A DNA stretch of 64,000 nt from Bordetella sp. H567 (GTDB lineage Bacteria; Pseudomonadota; Gammaproteobacteria; Burkholderiales; Burkholderiaceae_B), in the NCBI RefSeq assembly GCF_001704295.1, contig NZ_CP012334.1, forward strand, positions 1,748,084-1,812,083, in the 5' to 3' direction. The position numbers and the translations under genes were made by a program. The notes beneath the pieces were generated by a model, which saw nothing but the letters and a program-made list of their open reading frames with translations, searched no databases and was not told the DNA's origin. This document shows positions 1 to 14,882 of the stretch, piece by piece; positions within the stretch are counted from its first letter, which is position 1, and every line of letters starts with the position of its first letter.

Positions 1-27
1 TAAAATACCGCCCGAAATCTATTTACA

Positions 28-48
28 TTTTAACGTTCGCTTAACGGT
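28..48 (+). promoter_or_regulatory. Direct TTAACG repeats upstream of the RpiR-type regulator
   Basis: TTAACG occurs at 30-35 and again at 41-46, a spacing of 11 bp or one helical turn, in an AT-rich stretch about 95 bp upstream of the regulator start. This arrangement could be a binding site for the regulator itself. That is inference, as no convincing -35/-10 pair was found in the 138 bp available. Confidence 0.25.
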
Positions 49-138
49 CCGCCCCGACCAGCCCTTTCCGTTGCGACCGGTCGCCGGCGCAGGCGCTCGT
101 TCCTGTGTCCCACGCCGGCTCCACGGCTTCCGCCCGAT

Positions 139-1020
139 ATGAACCAGCCCGCCGCGACCATCGCCGAACGCATCGCCAATGCGCAGCCGGCATTCAGCCG
201 GACACAGCACCGGCTGGCCGAGTATGTGCTGGCGCATCAGTTCCGCGCGGCGACGATGACCATCGACGAGTTCGCCGCCGCGAACCAGGTATCGGTCGCG
301 ACGGCCAACCGTTTCGCGCGGGCGTTGGGGCTGCCTGGCTACCCCCAGTTCCGGGCCGAGCTGGCGCGCGGCTTCGAGTCGGCGCTGGCGCCGGTGGAAA
401 AGCTGCGTACCCGGCTGGCCCATCCGGCCAGCGCGGCCGAGGTCTTCGCCGCCACGCTGCAGGAGGACATCCGCAACGCCCAGCGCACGCTGCAGTCGCT
501 GGATGCACCGGCATGCGAGCGCGCGGTGGACGCCATCCTGGGGGCGCGGCGCGTCTACATCGTGGGCTTCGGGGCCAGCGGTTTCCTGGCGGGGATGCTG
601 CACCGGGCGCTGTTCATGCATTGCGACGTCGTGGAATCGCTGGCGGGGCCGGGTGGCGTGTCGCAGGCGGCCCGCCGGATTCCGCGCATGACCGGACAGG
701 ACCTGGTCGTCGCCATCGCGTTCCCGCGATATTTGAACGACACCGTGACGCTCGCGAAGGCGGCACGCGCGGCGGGCGTGCCGGTGCTGGCGCTTACCGA
801 CAAGCCGACTTCCCCCTTGGCGCCGGCGGCCTCGGTCGCGCTGTACGCGCACACCGAACGCCAGCTGTCTCCCAATTCCGAAGCGGCCGCGCTCAGCGTG
901 ATCGAAGCGCTGGGCGCGGCAGTCGCCTTTCGCGCGAAAGACTCGGTTGCCGCCGCCTTGGGGGCGACCCAATCCATCATGCCGTGGCTGATCCACGGAG
1001 CAGGAGAAAGAAAGCGATGA
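139..1020 (+). CDS. MurR/RpiR family transcriptional regulator (HTH_6 + SIS domains)
   Basis: A 293-residue DNA-binding regulator. Residues 7-80 form the RpiR-type helix-turn-helix, with the recognition region around residues 41-63 (TIDEFAAANQ...). Residues about 125-260 form a SIS (sugar isomerase) domain, which in this family binds phosphosugars such as MurNAc-6-phosphate; VGFGASG at 142-148 is its phosphate-binding loop. The stop overlaps the start of the isoaspartyl peptidase gene (ATGA), so it heads the peptide-uptake operon and probably controls it. The start is the first ATG in frame, although no good Shine-Dalgarno precedes it. The effector cannot be read from sequence. Confidence 0.9.
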   Translation: MNQPAATIAERIANAQPAFSRTQHRLAEYVLAHQFRAATMTIDEFAAANQVSVATANRFARALGLPGYPQFRAELARGFESALAPVEKLRTRLAHPASAAEVFAATLQEDIRNAQRTLQSLDAPACERAVDAILGARRVYIVGFGASGFLAGMLHRALFMHCDVVESLAGPGGVSQAARRIPRMTGQDLVVAIAFPRYLNDTVTLAKAARAAGVPVLALTDKPTSPLAPAASVALYAHTERQLSPNSEAAALSVIEALGAAVAFRAKDSVAAALGATQSIMPWLIHGAGERKR

Positions 1021-1994
1021 TAAAACCCGTAGTCGCCATCCATGGCGGGGCCGGCACCATGTCGCGTGCCTCGATTTCGCCGGAGCAGGAGCGCGAGTAC
1101 CTGGATGCCCTCACCGACATCCTGTCCGCCGCCCAAGCCGTGCTGGCACGCGGCGGCAGCGCGCTGGACGCGGTGACGGAAGCGGTCACGCGCCTGGAAG
1201 ATTGCCCGCTGTTCAATGCCGGGCACGGCGCGGTCTATACCAGCGCCGGCACGCACGAGCTGGATGCGTCCATCATGGACGGCGCCACGCTGCGTTCGGG
1301 CGCCATCGCCAATGTGGCTTGCGTGCGCAATCCCGTGCTGGCGGCGCGCCGTGTCATGGAGAACAGCAAGCACGTGTTCTTCGTGGGAGAGGGCGCGGAA
1401 GCATTCGCCCGCGAACAAGGGCTGGAGATCGTCGACCCGTCGTACTTTTCGACGCCGGCCCGCTACGAACAGCTGCTGCGCGTCCAGCGCGAGCAGCCCG
1501 ACGCGGCGGTGCTGGACCACGACGGGCAGGCCATGGTGGCGGGCGTGCAGCCCGCCCCGGCGCCGATCGATCCCGATCGCAAGTTCGGCACGGTGGGCGC
1601 GGTCGCGCTGGACGCGCAGGGCAATCTGGCGGCCGCGACGTCCACGGGCGGTGTGACCAACAAGCAGGTGGGCCGCGTTGGCGATGCGCCGCTGATCGGC
1701 GCCGGCTGCTATGCCGCCAACGCGACCTGCGCGGTATCGACCACGGGCACGGGCGAAATGTTCATCCGCATGGTGGCGTCCTACGATGTCGCCGCGCAAA
1801 TGGAATACCGCGGCGTTTCGCTGGAAGAAGCCGCGCATTCGGTCATGCACGAAAAGCTGCCGCGCATCGGCGGCAAGGGCGGCCTGATCGCCGTGGATGC
1901 CAAGGGCAATGTGTCGCTGCCCTTCAACACCGAAGGGATGTACCGCGGGTATGCCCGCGTCGGCGAGACGCCGGTGGCCGCCATCTATCGATGA
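1017..1994 (+). CDS. iaaA: Isoaspartyl peptidase / plant-type L-asparaginase
   Basis: A 325-residue Ntn-hydrolase (family T2) that splits isoaspartyl dipeptides and L-asparagine. HGGAG at residues 9-13 is the family N-terminal motif. The precursor should self-cleave before Thr192 in GTVGAVALD, making Thr192 the nucleophile of the beta subunit, and the STGG motif follows near 209-212. Length matches E. coli IaaA (about 320 residues). The start codon overlaps the stop of the RpiR regulator. The order iaaA-gsiABCD is the same as in E. coli, where the peptidase gene heads the glutathione importer operon, which supports a role in degrading imported peptides. Confidence 0.93.
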   Translation: MIKPVVAIHGGAGTMSRASISPEQEREYLDALTDILSAAQAVLARGGSALDAVTEAVTRLEDCPLFNAGHGAVYTSAGTHELDASIMDGATLRSGAIANVACVRNPVLAARRVMENSKHVFFVGEGAEAFAREQGLEIVDPSYFSTPARYEQLLRVQREQPDAAVLDHDGQAMVAGVQPAPAPIDPDRKFGTVGAVALDAQGNLAAATSTGGVTNKQVGRVGDAPLIGAGCYAANATCAVSTTGTGEMFIRMVASYDVAAQMEYRGVSLEEAAHSVMHEKLPRIGGKGGLIAVDAKGNVSLPFNTEGMYRGYARVGETPVAAIYR

Positions 1995-2042
1995 TGCGGG
2001 ATAGGCGAGGGCGCGTAGTAATTGTTTTGCAAGGGGATGGCG

Positions 2043-3971
<1,929 letters not shown>

Positions 3972-4056
3972 AACCAGGCTGGAATCCACCCATACGCGCC
4001 GCATCCTTGCCGTTGTTTTTCCACCAACCCTTACATACCAACCAGGAGTGCATCAC

Positions 4057-5616
4057 ATGAAAACATTGCGCCCCACCCGCCTGATGGCCGCCGCCGCACT
4101 GGCCTTCGGCATCGCCGCGTCGCCGCTGGCGCACGCGACCAAGGACGTGACCTTCGCCGTTTCCATCGCCCTGGAAACGCTGGATCCCTACAACACCAAC
4201 AGCACCCTGAACCAGGCCGCCGGCAAGGCGTACTACGAAGGCCTGTTCGAGTTCGACAAGGACCTGAAGATCCAGCCTGTGCTGGCCACCGGCTATGAAG
4301 TCAGCCCCGACGGCCTGGTCTACACGATCAAGTTGCGCCAGGGCGTCAAGTTCCAGGACGGCACGGACTTCACGGCCGAAGCCGTCAAGGCCAACTTCGA
4401 CCGCGTGTCGAACCCGGAAAACCGCCTGACGCGCTACACGCAGTTCAACCAGGTGGCGAAGACCGAAGTGGTCGACCCGTACACTGTCCGCATCACCTTG
4501 AAGCGTCCCTTCTCGGCCTTCATCAACGCGCTGGCGCACCCGGCCGCGATGATGATCTCGCCCGTCGCGCTGAAGAAGTGGGGCAACAAGGATATCGGTT
4601 TTCACCCGGTCGGTACCGGCCCCTTCGAGTTCGTCGAGTGGAAACCCGCCGAATACCTGAAGGTGAAGAAGTTCGACGGCTACTGGCGCAAGGGCTATCC
4701 GAAGATCGACACGCTGACCTTCCGCACGGTGACCGACAACAACACCCGCGCGGCGGTGGTGCAGACGGGCGAAGCGCAGTTCGCCTTCCCGGTGCCTTAC
4801 GAGCAGGCGGCGTCGCTGACCAAGAACGACAAGATCGACGTGGTCGACCGCAAGAACTCGATCATGGCGCGCTATGTGTCGATGAACGTCCAGCAGAAAC
4901 CCTTCGATAATCCGAAGGTGCGCGAGGCCATCAACTATGCCATCAACAAGGAAGCCCTGGTCAAGGTGGCGTATGCCGGCTATGCCAGCGTGTCCACGGG
5001 CGTGATCCCTCAGGGAGTGGAGTATGCCTACGAGATCAAGAAGACCGGCTGGCCCTACGATCCCAAGAAGGCGCGCGAGCTGCTGAAGGAAGCCGGCTAT
5101 CCCAACGGCTTCGAGAGCACGCTGTGGTCGGCCTATAACGACGGCACCTCGCAGAAGATCGTGCAGTTCCTGCAGCAGCAGCTGGCACAGGTTGGCATCA
5201 AGGTGTCGGTGGAAGTGCTGGAATCCGGCCAGCGCGTGCAGCGCGTGCAGCAGGTGCAGAAGCCCGAGGACGCCAAGGTGCGCCTGTACTACACGGGCTG
5301 GTCCTCGTCCACCGGCGAGGCCGATTGGGGCCTGCGTCCGCTGCTGGCCACCGACGCCTTCCCGCCGCAGCTGAACAACACGGCGTATTACTCGAATCCC
5401 AAGGTGGACGACGACATCAAGAAGGCGTTGACGACCACCGACAAGGAAGAGAAGACCACGCTGTACAAGGATGCGCAGCAGACCGTCTGGGATGACGCGC
5501 CGTGGGCTTTCCTGGTCACCCAGGGCAACGTCTATATCAAGTCGAAGAACCTGAGCGGCGTGTATGTGATGCCCGACACCAGCTTCTGGTTCGGCGACGT
5601 CGATCTGAAGCAATAA
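4057..5616 (+). CDS. gsiB: Peptide/glutathione ABC importer, periplasmic substrate-binding protein (GsiB-like)
   Basis: A 519-residue extracellular solute-binding protein of family 5 (SBP_bac_5). Residues 1-27 are a Sec signal peptide with likely cleavage after AHA (25-27). The mature protein shows the family hallmarks: [11 protein letters not shown] near the N terminus, then [11 protein letters not shown] and [19 protein letters not shown] at 4044-4048 lies eight bases before the ATG, fixing the start well inside the longer open frame. It lies between the fused ATPase and the two permeases, and it would bind peptides in the periplasm and deliver them to the GsiC/GsiD channel. Confidence 0.93.
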   Translation: MKTLRPTRLMAAAALAFGIAASPLAHATKDVTFAVSIALETLDPYNTNSTLNQAAGKAYYEGLFEFDKDLKIQPVLATGYEVSPDGLVYTIKLRQGVKFQDGTDFTAEAVKANFDRVSNPENRLTRYTQFNQVAKTEVVDPYTVRITLKRPFSAFINALAHPAAMMISPVALKKWGNKDIGFHPVGTGPFEFVEWKPAEYLKVKKFDGYWRKGYPKIDTLTFRTVTDNNTRAAVVQTGEAQFAFPVPYEQAASLTKNDKIDVVDRKNSIMARYVSMNVQQKPFDNPKVREAINYAINKEALVKVAYAGYASVSTGVIPQGVEYAYEIKKTGWPYDPKKARELLKEAGYPNGFESTLWSAYNDGTSQKIVQFLQQQLAQVGIKVSVEVLESGQRVQRVQQVQKPEDAKVRLYYTGWSSSTGEADWGLRPLLATDAFPPQLNNTAYYSNPKVDDDIKKALTTTDKEEKTTLYKDAQQTVWDDAPWAFLVTQGNVYIKSKNLSGVYVMPDTSFWFGDVDLKQ

Positions 5617-5701
5617 ACCTTCGGGCCGGCGGCACGCGGTCGCGCCGCCCGCCCGATCGCATGACCGCGCGGATGCCGCGCATCCGCGCGCAGGAATTCT
5701 T

Positions 5702-6622
5702 ATGCTTACCTACATCGTCAAACGCCTGCTGGGCATGATTCCGACGCTGCTGCTGGTTATCGCGGTGGTGTTCATGTTCGTCCACATGCTGCCGGGCGAT
5801 CCCGCGCGGCTGGCGGCCGGCCAGGAGGCCGACGAGCAGACCGTGCAGCTGGTGCGGCAGGAGCTGGGCCTGGACTTGCCGCTGCCGCAGCAGTTCGTGC
5901 GCTATTTCACCCACATGCTGCATGGCGACCTGGGCGTATCGCTGCGCAGCAAGCGTCCCGTCAGCACGGAAATCACCGACCGCTTCATGCCGACGCTGCT
6001 GCTGACTCTGACCAGCATGGTCTGGTCGGTGCTGTTCGGCATGATCATCGGCGTGGCGTCGGCCGTGTGGCGTAACCGCTGGCCCGACCGGCTGGGCATG
6101 ACGCTGGCCGTATCCGGCATCTCCTTCCCGGCCTTCGCGCTGGGCATGATGTTGATGCAGGTGTTCTCGGTCGAACTGGGCTGGCTGCCGACCATCGGCG
6201 CGGCCAGCTGGAAACACTACATCCTGCCGTCCATCACGCTGGGCGCCGCCGTGGCGGCCGTCATGGCACGCTTCACGCGCGCCTCCTTCGTCGAGGTCAT
6301 ACAGGAAGATTTCGTGCGTACCGCGCGCGCCAAGGGCCTGGCCGAATCCGTGGTCGTGGCCAAGCACACGCTGCGCAACGCCCTGATCCCGGTCGTGACG
6401 ATGATGGGCCTGCAGTTCGGCTTCCTGCTGGGCGGCTCCATCGTGGTGGAGACCGTATTCAGCTGGCCCGGGCTGGGCGCGCTGCTGGTCGATGCCGTCA
6501 CGCAGCGCGACTACCCGGTCATCCAGGGCCTGGTGCTGCTGTTCTCCCTGGAATTCATTCTGATCAACCTGGTGGTGGACGTGCTGTACGGCGTGATCAA
6601 CCCCAGCATCCGGTACAAGTGA
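5702..6622 (+). CDS. gsiC: Peptide/glutathione ABC importer, permease subunit 1 (GsiC-like)
   Basis: A 306-residue inner-membrane permease of the DppB/GsiC family. It starts with the typical [17 protein letters not shown] first membrane helix and the periplasmic [13 protein letters not shown] segment. The coupling EAA loop is at [13 protein letters not shown] (about residues 205-217), which contacts the ATPase. Six membrane segments are visible. AGGAAT just upstream serves as ribosome site. It pairs with the following gene, seven bases downstream, to form the transmembrane channel. Confidence 0.93.
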   Translation: MLTYIVKRLLGMIPTLLLVIAVVFMFVHMLPGDPARLAAGQEADEQTVQLVRQELGLDLPLPQQFVRYFTHMLHGDLGVSLRSKRPVSTEITDRFMPTLLLTLTSMVWSVLFGMIIGVASAVWRNRWPDRLGMTLAVSGISFPAFALGMMLMQVFSVELGWLPTIGAASWKHYILPSITLGAAVAAVMARFTRASFVEVIQEDFVRTARAKGLAESVVVAKHTLRNALIPVVTMMGLQFGFLLGGSIVVETVFSWPGLGALLVDAVTQRDYPVIQGLVLLFSLEFILINLVVDVLYGVINPSIRYK

Positions 6623-6629
6623 GGCGGCC

Positions 6630-7547
6630 ATGACGCAACTCGACAATACTGCCGCCGCGAGCGCCGCTACCGCGACCGTGCCTGCCGCGGCCGAAGCGGT
6701 GCGTACGCCCTTCAGCGAATTCTGGCGCAAGTTCAAGAAGCAGCACCTGGCGCTGGCGGCCGGCATCTTCGTGCTGCTGCTGATCCTGGTCGCCGCGTTC
6801 GCGCCGTGGATCGTGCCCTTCGACGCCGAGAACTATTTCGATTACGACAATCTGAACGCCGGCCCGTCGCTGATGCACTGGCTGGGCGTGGACGCGCTGG
6901 GCCGCGATATCTTCAGCCGCATCCTCATGGGCGCGCGGATTTCGCTCGTCACCGGCTTCGTGTCGGTGGTGCTGGGTGCCGCCGTGGGTACTTTCCTGGG
7001 GCTGATGGCGGGTTATTACGAAGGGTGGTGGGAACGCATCAGCATGCGTCTTTCCGACGTGCTGCTGGCCTTTCCGGGCATGCTGCTGGCCATCGGCGTG
7101 GTGGCCATCCTGGGGTCCAGCATGGTCAATGTGGTGGTGGCCGTGGCGGTGTTCAGCGTGCCGGCCTTCGCCCGCCTGGTGCGCGGCAATACGCTGGCGA
7201 TCAAGCATATGACCTACGTGGAAGCGGTGCGCAGCATCGGCGCCTCGGACTGGACCATCATCATGCGCCATATCCTGCCCGGGACGATTTCGCCCATCGT
7301 GGTCTACGGCACCATGCGTATCGGCACCTCCATCATCACCGCGGCCAGCCTGTCCTTCCTGGGCATGGGCGCGCAGCCGCCGACGCCGGAGTGGGGCGCG
7401 ATGCTGAACGAGGCGCGCGCGGACATGGTGACTTCGCCGCATATCGCGGTGTTCCCGGCACTGGCGATCTTCTTCACCGTGCTGGCGTTCAATCTGCTGG
7501 GCGACGGCTTGCGCGACGCCCTGGATCCGAAGATAGACCGGCGCTAG
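6630..7547 (+). CDS. gsiD: Peptide/glutathione ABC importer, permease subunit 2 (GsiD-like)
   Basis: A 305-residue inner-membrane permease of the DppC/GsiD family. It has an Ala-rich cytoplasmic N terminus of about 35 residues, a first helix ([18 protein letters not shown]), the [16 protein letters not shown] motif that is a hallmark of the family, and an EAA loop around [13 protein letters not shown]. It ends [16 protein letters not shown], the usual DppC C terminus. The ORF begins seven bases after gsiC and ends four bases before the P1 peptidase ATG, so all are translated from one message. Confidence 0.93.
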   Translation: MTQLDNTAAASAATATVPAAAEAVRTPFSEFWRKFKKQHLALAAGIFVLLLILVAAFAPWIVPFDAENYFDYDNLNAGPSLMHWLGVDALGRDIFSRILMGARISLVTGFVSVVLGAAVGTFLGLMAGYYEGWWERISMRLSDVLLAFPGMLLAIGVVAILGSSMVNVVVAVAVFSVPAFARLVRGNTLAIKHMTYVEAVRSIGASDWTIIMRHILPGTISPIVVYGTMRIGTSIITAASLSFLGMGAQPPTPEWGAMLNEARADMVTSPHIAVFPALAIFFTVLAFNLLGDGLRDALDPKIDRR

Positions 7548-7551
7548 GCAT

Positions 7552-8790
7552 ATGGACGCGCAGCCTGGTTTTCCCCGCGTCGGCACGCTGCCGTGCGGGC
7601 CGCTCGATTCCCTCTGCGACGTCGCCGGCGTGACCGTCGGCCATGCCACGCTGGCGCGCGGGGCCTTGCAGACCGGCGTGACGGTCGTGCGCCCGCATGC
7701 GGGCGACCTCTACCGCGACAAGGTGCCGGCCGCCGCCAGCGTGCTGAACGGCTTCGGCAAGAGCGTGGGCCTGGTGCAGGTGGAAGAGCTCGGTGTGCTG
7801 GAAACCCCCATCGCGCTGACCAATACCTTCGCGGTCGGTACCGTGGCCAATGCCCAGATACGCCAGGCGGTGGCCGCCAATGCGCAGATCGGCCGGGACT
7901 GGCCCACGGTGAACCCGCTGGTGTTCGAATGCAATGACGGTTATCTGAACGACATCCAGGCCATGGCGGTCACCGAAGCCGACTATGTGGCCGCGTTCGA
8001 CGACGCGGGGCCGCATTGCGCGCAGGGTGCCGTCGGCGCCGGCCGCGGCATGTCCTGCTTCGGCTTCAAGGGCGGCATCGGCAGCGCATCGCGGCGCACG
8101 CGCCAGGTCGAAGGGCGCTCGTGGATGGTGGGGGCGCTGGTCCTGGCCAATTTTGGCCGGCAGCCGCTGCTGACCGTCGCGGGCCGGCCGTTCGGCCGGT
8201 GGCTGGAACAGGCGCGGGCCGAGGGCGGGCAGGCGGCATCCGCCGGCGGCACGCGATCGGCGCACGCCGTCGATGGGCAACCGGCGCGGGCGGGTGATGG
8301 GCAGTCGGCGTCCCCGGACGCGGCGCGATCGGCCTTCTTCGGGGAGGCCCAACAGGGCCAGGCTGGACTCGGGCCGGCTGTCCCCGGCACCCCCGCGGCG
8401 GAGGACGATGCGGAAAAAGGCTCCATCATCCTGCTGCTCGCCACCGACGCGCCGCTGGACGCGCGCCAGCTGCGCCGCCTGTCGCTGCGGGCCGGCGCCG
8501 GGCTGGCCCGCACCGGTTCGGTGTTCGGCCACGGCAGCGGCGACATCGCGCTGGCGTTTTCCACGGCCTACACGGTGCCGCACCTGGCGCAGCGGGCCAT
8601 GCCGGCCGTCGCCATGCTGCATGAGGCGCGCATCGACCCGCTGTTCGAGGCGGCCGCCGAAGCGATAGAACAAGCCATCCTGCACGGCTTGTGGCACGCG
8701 GAAAGCGTCACCGGCCGCGACGGCCACCGGCGCCTGGGCGTGCGCGATGCCATCCCGGCGTGGCAACAATGGCTGGACCGCCGCGCCTGA
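7552..8790 (+). CDS. P1 family peptidase (DmpA/beta-aminopeptidase, MEROPS S58)
   Basis: A 412-residue self-cleaving Ntn-type aminopeptidase. Family members remove N-terminal residues including D-Ala and beta-amino acids from peptides. Cleavage is expected between Gly290 and Ser291 in EKGSIILLL, leaving Ser291 as nucleophile. Other family features are DVAGVTVGH near residue 23, the NDGYLND stretch near 127 and a C-terminal RTGSVFGHGSGDIALAF. Odd: residues about 222-285, just before the cleavage site, are a low-complexity Gly/Ala/Gln/Ser stretch of some 60 residues. It starts four bases after gsiD and is plainly part of the same operon, so imported peptides are its likely substrates. Confidence 0.9.
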   Translation: MDAQPGFPRVGTLPCGPLDSLCDVAGVTVGHATLARGALQTGVTVVRPHAGDLYRDKVPAAASVLNGFGKSVGLVQVEELGVLETPIALTNTFAVGTVANAQIRQAVAANAQIGRDWPTVNPLVFECNDGYLNDIQAMAVTEADYVAAFDDAGPHCAQGAVGAGRGMSCFGFKGGIGSASRRTRQVEGRSWMVGALVLANFGRQPLLTVAGRPFGRWLEQARAEGGQAASAGGTRSAHAVDGQPARAGDGQSASPDAARSAFFGEAQQGQAGLGPAVPGTPAAEDDAEKGSIILLLATDAPLDARQLRRLSLRAGAGLARTGSVFGHGSGDIALAFSTAYTVPHLAQRAMPAVAMLHEARIDPLFEAAAEAIEQAILHGLWHAESVTGRDGHRRLGVRDAIPAWQQWLDRRA

Positions 8791-8914
8791 TTTTCGTGGC
8801 CGACGACGCCGCCCGGCCCAGGCGGGCCGTCGTGGCGAGCCGGCACCCGCGTCCGCGCGGCCGCTCTTGCCGGTCGGCGGGCACCATTGATCTTCCTTTC
8901 CTGATCGAGCAACC

Positions 8915-9733
8915 ATGCGCATCCTGATTTCCACCGACATCGAAGGCGTTGCCGGCGTCTTCCATTCCCAGCAGGTCACCGCCGGCAATTCCGAATACGA
9001 ACGCGCGCGCGCCTGGATGACGGGCGAAGCCAATGCGGCCGTCGCGGGCGCCTTCGAAGGCGGCGCCGACGACGTGCTGGTCAACGACTCCCATGGCGGC
9101 TACCGCAACTTGCTGCCCGACGGCATCGACGAGCGCGCTCGCCTCGTGCTGGGCAAGCCGCGCTACCTGGGCATGGTCGGCGGGCTGGAGGAAGCTTGCG
9201 ACGCCGTGTTCATGATCGGCTACCACTCGCGCGCCCAGGGCCGCGGCGTGCTGGCGCACACCATCAACGGTTTTTCCTTCGCCAAGGTGCGCATCAACGG
9301 CATGGAGCTGGGCGAGGCGGGCCTGTACGGCGCGTTGGCGGGCGAGCTCGGCGTACCGGTGGCCATGGCCAGCGGGGACGACGTATTCATCGGCGAAACC
9401 CGGGAGCTCTTTCCGGGGGCGGTCTGGGTGCAGACCAAGATCGCGCGGGGTCAGGGCAGCGGGGTATCGCTGTCGCCCGCGGCCGCGCGGGCCGCCATCC
9501 GCGAGGCCGCGCGCCAGGCCATGGACAATATCGGCACGCTCAAGCCGTTGCGTATCGAACCGCCTATAGAATGCGTCCTGCAGACCCAGAATTCGGCCCT
9601 GGCCGATCTGTTCTGCACCTGGCCCGCGCTGGAGCGCGTGGACGGCGTGACGCTGCGCTTCACCACCGATAGCATGCAAGCCGCCATCCGCACGCTGAAC
9701 AGCCTGGCCGCCATGTCTTTCATGCTGCGCTGA
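8915..9733 (+). CDS. M55 family metallopeptidase (D-aminopeptidase, DppA-like)
   Basis: A 272-residue cytoplasmic zinc aminopeptidase of the DppA family, whose characterised member (Bacillus subtilis DppA) prefers D-Ala peptides. The metal-binding residues are in place: Asp8 and Glu10 in STDIEG, His60 in NDSHGG, His104 in GYHS, and a Glu in NGMELGE (131 or 134). His115 matches the catalytic position. The gene follows the P1 peptidase after a 124-bp gap and precedes aminopeptidase P by 20 bp. With an isoaspartyl peptidase and a DmpA-type enzyme in the same cluster it suggests use of peptides with non-standard residues. Confidence 0.92.
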   Translation: MRILISTDIEGVAGVFHSQQVTAGNSEYERARAWMTGEANAAVAGAFEGGADDVLVNDSHGGYRNLLPDGIDERARLVLGKPRYLGMVGGLEEACDAVFMIGYHSRAQGRGVLAHTINGFSFAKVRINGMELGEAGLYGALAGELGVPVAMASGDDVFIGETRELFPGAVWVQTKIARGQGSGVSLSPAAARAAIREAARQAMDNIGTLKPLRIEPPIECVLQTQNSALADLFCTWPALERVDGVTLRFTTDSMQAAIRTLNSLAAMSFMLR

Positions 9734-9753
9734 AAACGCGCCCAAGGATTCCG

Positions 9754-11664
9754 ATGTCGCATACCGACGCCCGTATCGCCGCGCTGCGCCAGGCCATGGC
9801 CGCCCGCGGCTTGTCCGCCTACGTCGTCCCCTCCGCCGACCCGCATTTGTCCGAATACCTGCCGGCGCGCTGGCAGGGGCGGCAATGGCTGTCCGGCTTC
9901 ACCGGGTCGGTAGGCACCCTGGTCGTCACGGCGGATTTCGCGGGCCTGTGGGTGGACAGCCGCTATTGGGTCCAGGCCGAAGCGCAGCTCGCGGGCACCT
10001 GCGTCACGCTGATGAAGCTGGGGGATCCCGGCGTGCCCGCGCATCCCGAGTGGCTGCGCGATCACTGCGGCGCCCTTGTGGCGGCACCAGGTGCTTCCGC
10101 GGCATCCCTCGCGCCGTCGCCCGCGCCCGCCGAGGCTGGGCAGGCGGACCCGTCCGCCGGACGCGGGGCCGCCGGCGCCATCGTCGGGGCCGATGGCCAG
10201 GTCCTGTCCCTGGCGGCCCATCGGGCCTTGTCCGAGGCAGTGTCGGCCGCGGGTGGCAGCCTGGACATCGGGCATGACCTGCTGGCGGAAATCTGGCCGG
10301 ACCGCCCGGGGCTGCCGACGGCGCCGGTGCGGGAACACCTGCCGCCGTACGCCTGCGTGGCGCGCGCCGACAAACTCGCGCGTGTACGCGCCGCCATGAA
10401 GGCCAAGGGAGCGACCGCGCACGCGATCAGTTCCCTGGACGACGTGGCCTGGCTCTTCAACCTGCGGGGCGCCGACGTCGACTACAACCCGGTCTTCGTG
10501 GCGCATGCCCTGGTGCTGCCGGATCGGGCAGAGCTGTTCACGGCCCCCGGCAAGATCGATGCGGCCCTGGCCGGCCGCCTGGCCGCGGACGGCGTGGCGG
10601 TGCGCCCCTATGAGGCCTACGCCGCCGCGCTGGCGGCGCTGCCCGCCGACGCCGCCGTCCTGGTCGACCCGGCCCGTACGACGGTCGGCGTGCTGGCGGC
10701 CCTGCCGGCGCGGGCGCGCAGGGTGGAAGCGATCAATCCCAGCACCCTGGCCAAGTCCCGCAAGACCGACGAGGAACTGGTCCACGTCCGCGCCGTCATG
10801 GAGCAGGACGGCGCTGCCCTGTGCGAATTCTTCGCCTGGTTCCAGGCGGCGGTCGGCCGCGAACGCATCACCGAGCTGACCATAGACGAAAAACTGTCCG
10901 CGGCCCGCGCCCGCCGGCCGGGCTTCGTGTCGCTCAGCTTCGGCACCATCGCGGCGTACAACGCCAACGGCGCCATGCCGCATTACCGCGCCACCCCCGA
11001 ATCGCATGCGGTCATCGAGGGCGACGGCCTGCTCCTGATCGATTCCGGCGGCCAGTACGAGGGCGGGACGACCGATATCACCCGGGTGATGGCGGTCGGT
11101 ACGCCCTCGGCGGAACAGAAGCGCGATTTCACGCTGGTCCTCAAGGGCATGATCGCGCTGTCGCGCGCCCGCTTCCCGCGCGGCGTCCTCTCGCCCATGC
11201 TGGACGCCATCGCCCGCGCCCCCATCTGGGAGGGCGGGGCGGAATACGGCCACGGCACCGGCCACGGCGTGGGCTATTTCATGAATGTCCACGAAGGGCC
11301 GCAAGTGATTTCGCATCGCGCGCCGGTGTCGCCGCATACCGCCATGGAGCCGGGCATGATCACCTCCAACGAGCCGGGCATCTATCGCCCCGGACGCTGG
11401 GGCGTGCGGATCGAAAACCTGGTGTGCAACCGGCCCGCCCAGACCACCGAATTGGGTGAATTCCTGGCCTTCGAAACCTTGACGCTGTGTCCTATCGATA
11501 CGGCTTGCATCCAGGCCGATCTGATGCGGCCGGACGAGCTCGCCTGGCTGGACGGCTATCACGCGCAGGTACGGGAACGGTTGCTGCCCCACGTGGACGG
11601 CGCCGCCCGCGACTGGCTGCTGGCGCGGACCCGGCCGCTGCGCCCCGGCGCCCACCCGGGCTAA
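9754..11664 (+). CDS. pepP: M24B family Xaa-Pro aminopeptidase (aminopeptidase P, three-domain type)
   Basis: A 636-residue metallopeptidase that removes an N-terminal residue preceding proline. It has two creatinase-like N domains (1-160 and about 180-330), the M24 pita-bread domain (about 340-560) and a C-terminal M24_C segment. Metal ligands are Asp430 (LIDSGG), Asp441 (TTDITR), His504 (HGTGHGVG), Glu540 (SNEPG) and Glu554 (RIENL), with spacing close to eukaryotic cytosolic aminopeptidase P. A 30-residue Ala/Pro/Ser insertion near 108-140 is unusual. An AAGGA ribosome site precedes the ATG. It ends the peptide operon and would finish off proline-containing peptides. Confidence 0.92.
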   Translation: MSHTDARIAALRQAMAARGLSAYVVPSADPHLSEYLPARWQGRQWLSGFTGSVGTLVVTADFAGLWVDSRYWVQAEAQLAGTCVTLMKLGDPGVPAHPEWLRDHCGALVAAPGASAASLAPSPAPAEAGQADPSAGRGAAGAIVGADGQVLSLAAHRALSEAVSAAGGSLDIGHDLLAEIWPDRPGLPTAPVREHLPPYACVARADKLARVRAAMKAKGATAHAISSLDDVAWLFNLRGADVDYNPVFVAHALVLPDRAELFTAPGKIDAALAGRLAADGVAVRPYEAYAAALAALPADAAVLVDPARTTVGVLAALPARARRVEAINPSTLAKSRKTDEELVHVRAVMEQDGAALCEFFAWFQAAVGRERITELTIDEKLSAARARRPGFVSLSFGTIAAYNANGAMPHYRATPESHAVIEGDGLLLIDSGGQYEGGTTDITRVMAVGTPSAEQKRDFTLVLKGMIALSRARFPRGVLSPMLDAIARAPIWEGGAEYGHGTGHGVGYFMNVHEGPQVISHRAPVSPHTAMEPGMITSNEPGIYRPGRWGVRIENLVCNRPAQTTELGEFLAFETLTLCPIDTACIQADLMRPDELAWLDGYHAQVRERLLPHVDGAARDWLLARTRPLRPGAHPG

Positions 11665-11730
11665 GCCGGCGCGCCGGCGTTGTTACTTCGCGACGCCAGG
11701 GGAAATAGAAGGATTCGGCGGGCTGCCGGC

Positions 11731-13436
<1,706 letters not shown>

Positions 13437-13514
13437 AGCGCCACGCCCGCTTCATGCCCGGGGCGCCGTGGGCCGGCGCCGTCGCGTAGAAGTTTCTTGA
13501 TCTTATCGACTTAG

Positions 13515-14813
<1,299 letters not shown>

Positions 14814-14817
14814 CGTT

Positions 14818-14841
14818 CCGGCGCGCCTGGCGGCGCGCCGG
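14818..14841 (+). other. Perfect GC hairpin between eno and ftsB
   Basis: CCGGCGCGCC and GGCGCGCCGG form a perfect 10-bp stem around a TGGC loop, starting five bases after the eno stop codon. There is no T-run after it, so it is not a standard intrinsic terminator. It may protect the 3' end of eno mRNA or partly attenuate transcription into ftsB. Confidence 0.5.
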
Positions 14842-14882
14842 CGATCGCGCGCCGCCGCTCAACCTCCATCGGATATCCCTGC

